Origin: CAYZJD01 sp964478455
GTDB lineage: Bacteria > Acidobacteriota > Terriglobia > Bryobacterales > Bryobacteraceae
Reading direction: 5' to 3'
Length of the DNA stretch: 5,230 nucleotides
NCBI GenBank assembly: GCA_964478455.1
Contig: CAYZJD010000334.1
Span: forward strand, 1 to 5,230
The translations under genes and the position numbers were made by a program. The notes below the pieces were generated by a model. The model was not told the origin of the DNA. It worked only from the letters and a program-made list of their open reading frames with translations, and ran no database searches. Below, one piece after another: positions 5,184-5,230 of the stretch (positions are counted from its first letter, which is position 1; each line of letters opens with the position of its first letter).

Positions 5184-5230
5184 CTGTCTCTTATACACAT
5201 CTGACGCTGCCGACGAATAGAGAGGTGTAG
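5184..5230. other. Nextera sequencing adapter plus i5 index (non-biological contig end)
   Basis: Bases 5184-5216 match, over all 33 bases, the reverse complement of the Nextera Read 1 transposase adapter; they begin with the Tn5 mosaic end CTGTCTCTTATACACATCT. Bases 5217-5224 (ATAGAGAG) are the reverse complement of the i5 index CTCTCTAT (S502/N502), and 5225-5230 (GTGTAG) begin the P5 sequence that follows. This is read-through of a short library fragment left in the assembly. Open frames running through it, including a plus-strand frame ending in SYTHLTLPTNREV and a minus-strand frame starting with a YKRQ stretch, are artefacts. Confidence 0.98.

Noticed and set aside
5007..5230. Short open frames on both strands at the contig end (one ending SYTHLTLPTNREV, one starting with a YKRQ stretch)
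   Set aside because: Both depend on translated Nextera adapter sequence and are well-known artefact peptides.

Overview
This is a GC-rich, gene-dense bacterial window that reads like one end of a metagenomic contig. The last 47 bases are not biological: they are Nextera library adapter, with the i5 index and the start of P5. Genuine sequence therefore stops at about position 5183. The gene content is a c-di-GMP HD-GYP regulator, a secreted GH29 fucosidase, a one-domain TauE-like protein and an ECF sigma/anti-sigma/Spy-like cassette. With the high GC and a long GGGGACAG-type hairpin repeat, this is compatible with Acidobacteriota (Bryobacterales/Solibacter-like). That placement is an impression from gene style and has not been tested.

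Layout. 1-852 (+) is the 3' part of a response regulator with a receiver domain fused to an HD-GYP phosphodiesterase. 896-2635 (+) is an exported alpha-L-fucosidase with an extra C-terminal domain. 2732-3169 (+) is a small membrane-anchored coiled-coil protein of unknown function. It meets, tail to tail with a 3-base gap, a 120-residue TauE/SafE-family membrane protein at 3173-3535 (-). The divergent intergenic region 3536-3662 holds a perfect 24-bp inverted repeat with a 6-nt loop. From 3663 onward (+) comes a tight three-gene operon: ECF sigma factor, zinc-finger-type (HX3CX2C) membrane anti-sigma factor, and a secreted Spy/CpxP/CnrX-like LTXXQ protein. The joins are a 29-base overlap and a 4-base ATGA overlap.

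How the genes work together. The last three genes look like a complete envelope-sensing switch. The periplasmic helical protein would sense a ligand or stress and relay it through the short periplasmic tail of the anti-sigma factor, which releases the sigma factor. The arrangement recalls CnrYXH of Cupriavidus, but the target regulon and signal cannot be read from this window. The other genes look like single transcription units.

A recurring start architecture: every gene that begins its own transcription unit here (896, 2732, 3535 on minus, 3663) lacks a Shine-Dalgarno sequence and has a TANNNT -10-like hexamer 6-9 nt before its ATG. The two operon-internal genes (4243, 4674) have clear AGGAG-type ribosome binding sites. 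This suggests leaderless or near-leaderless transcripts for lead genes, and it was used to choose the starts.
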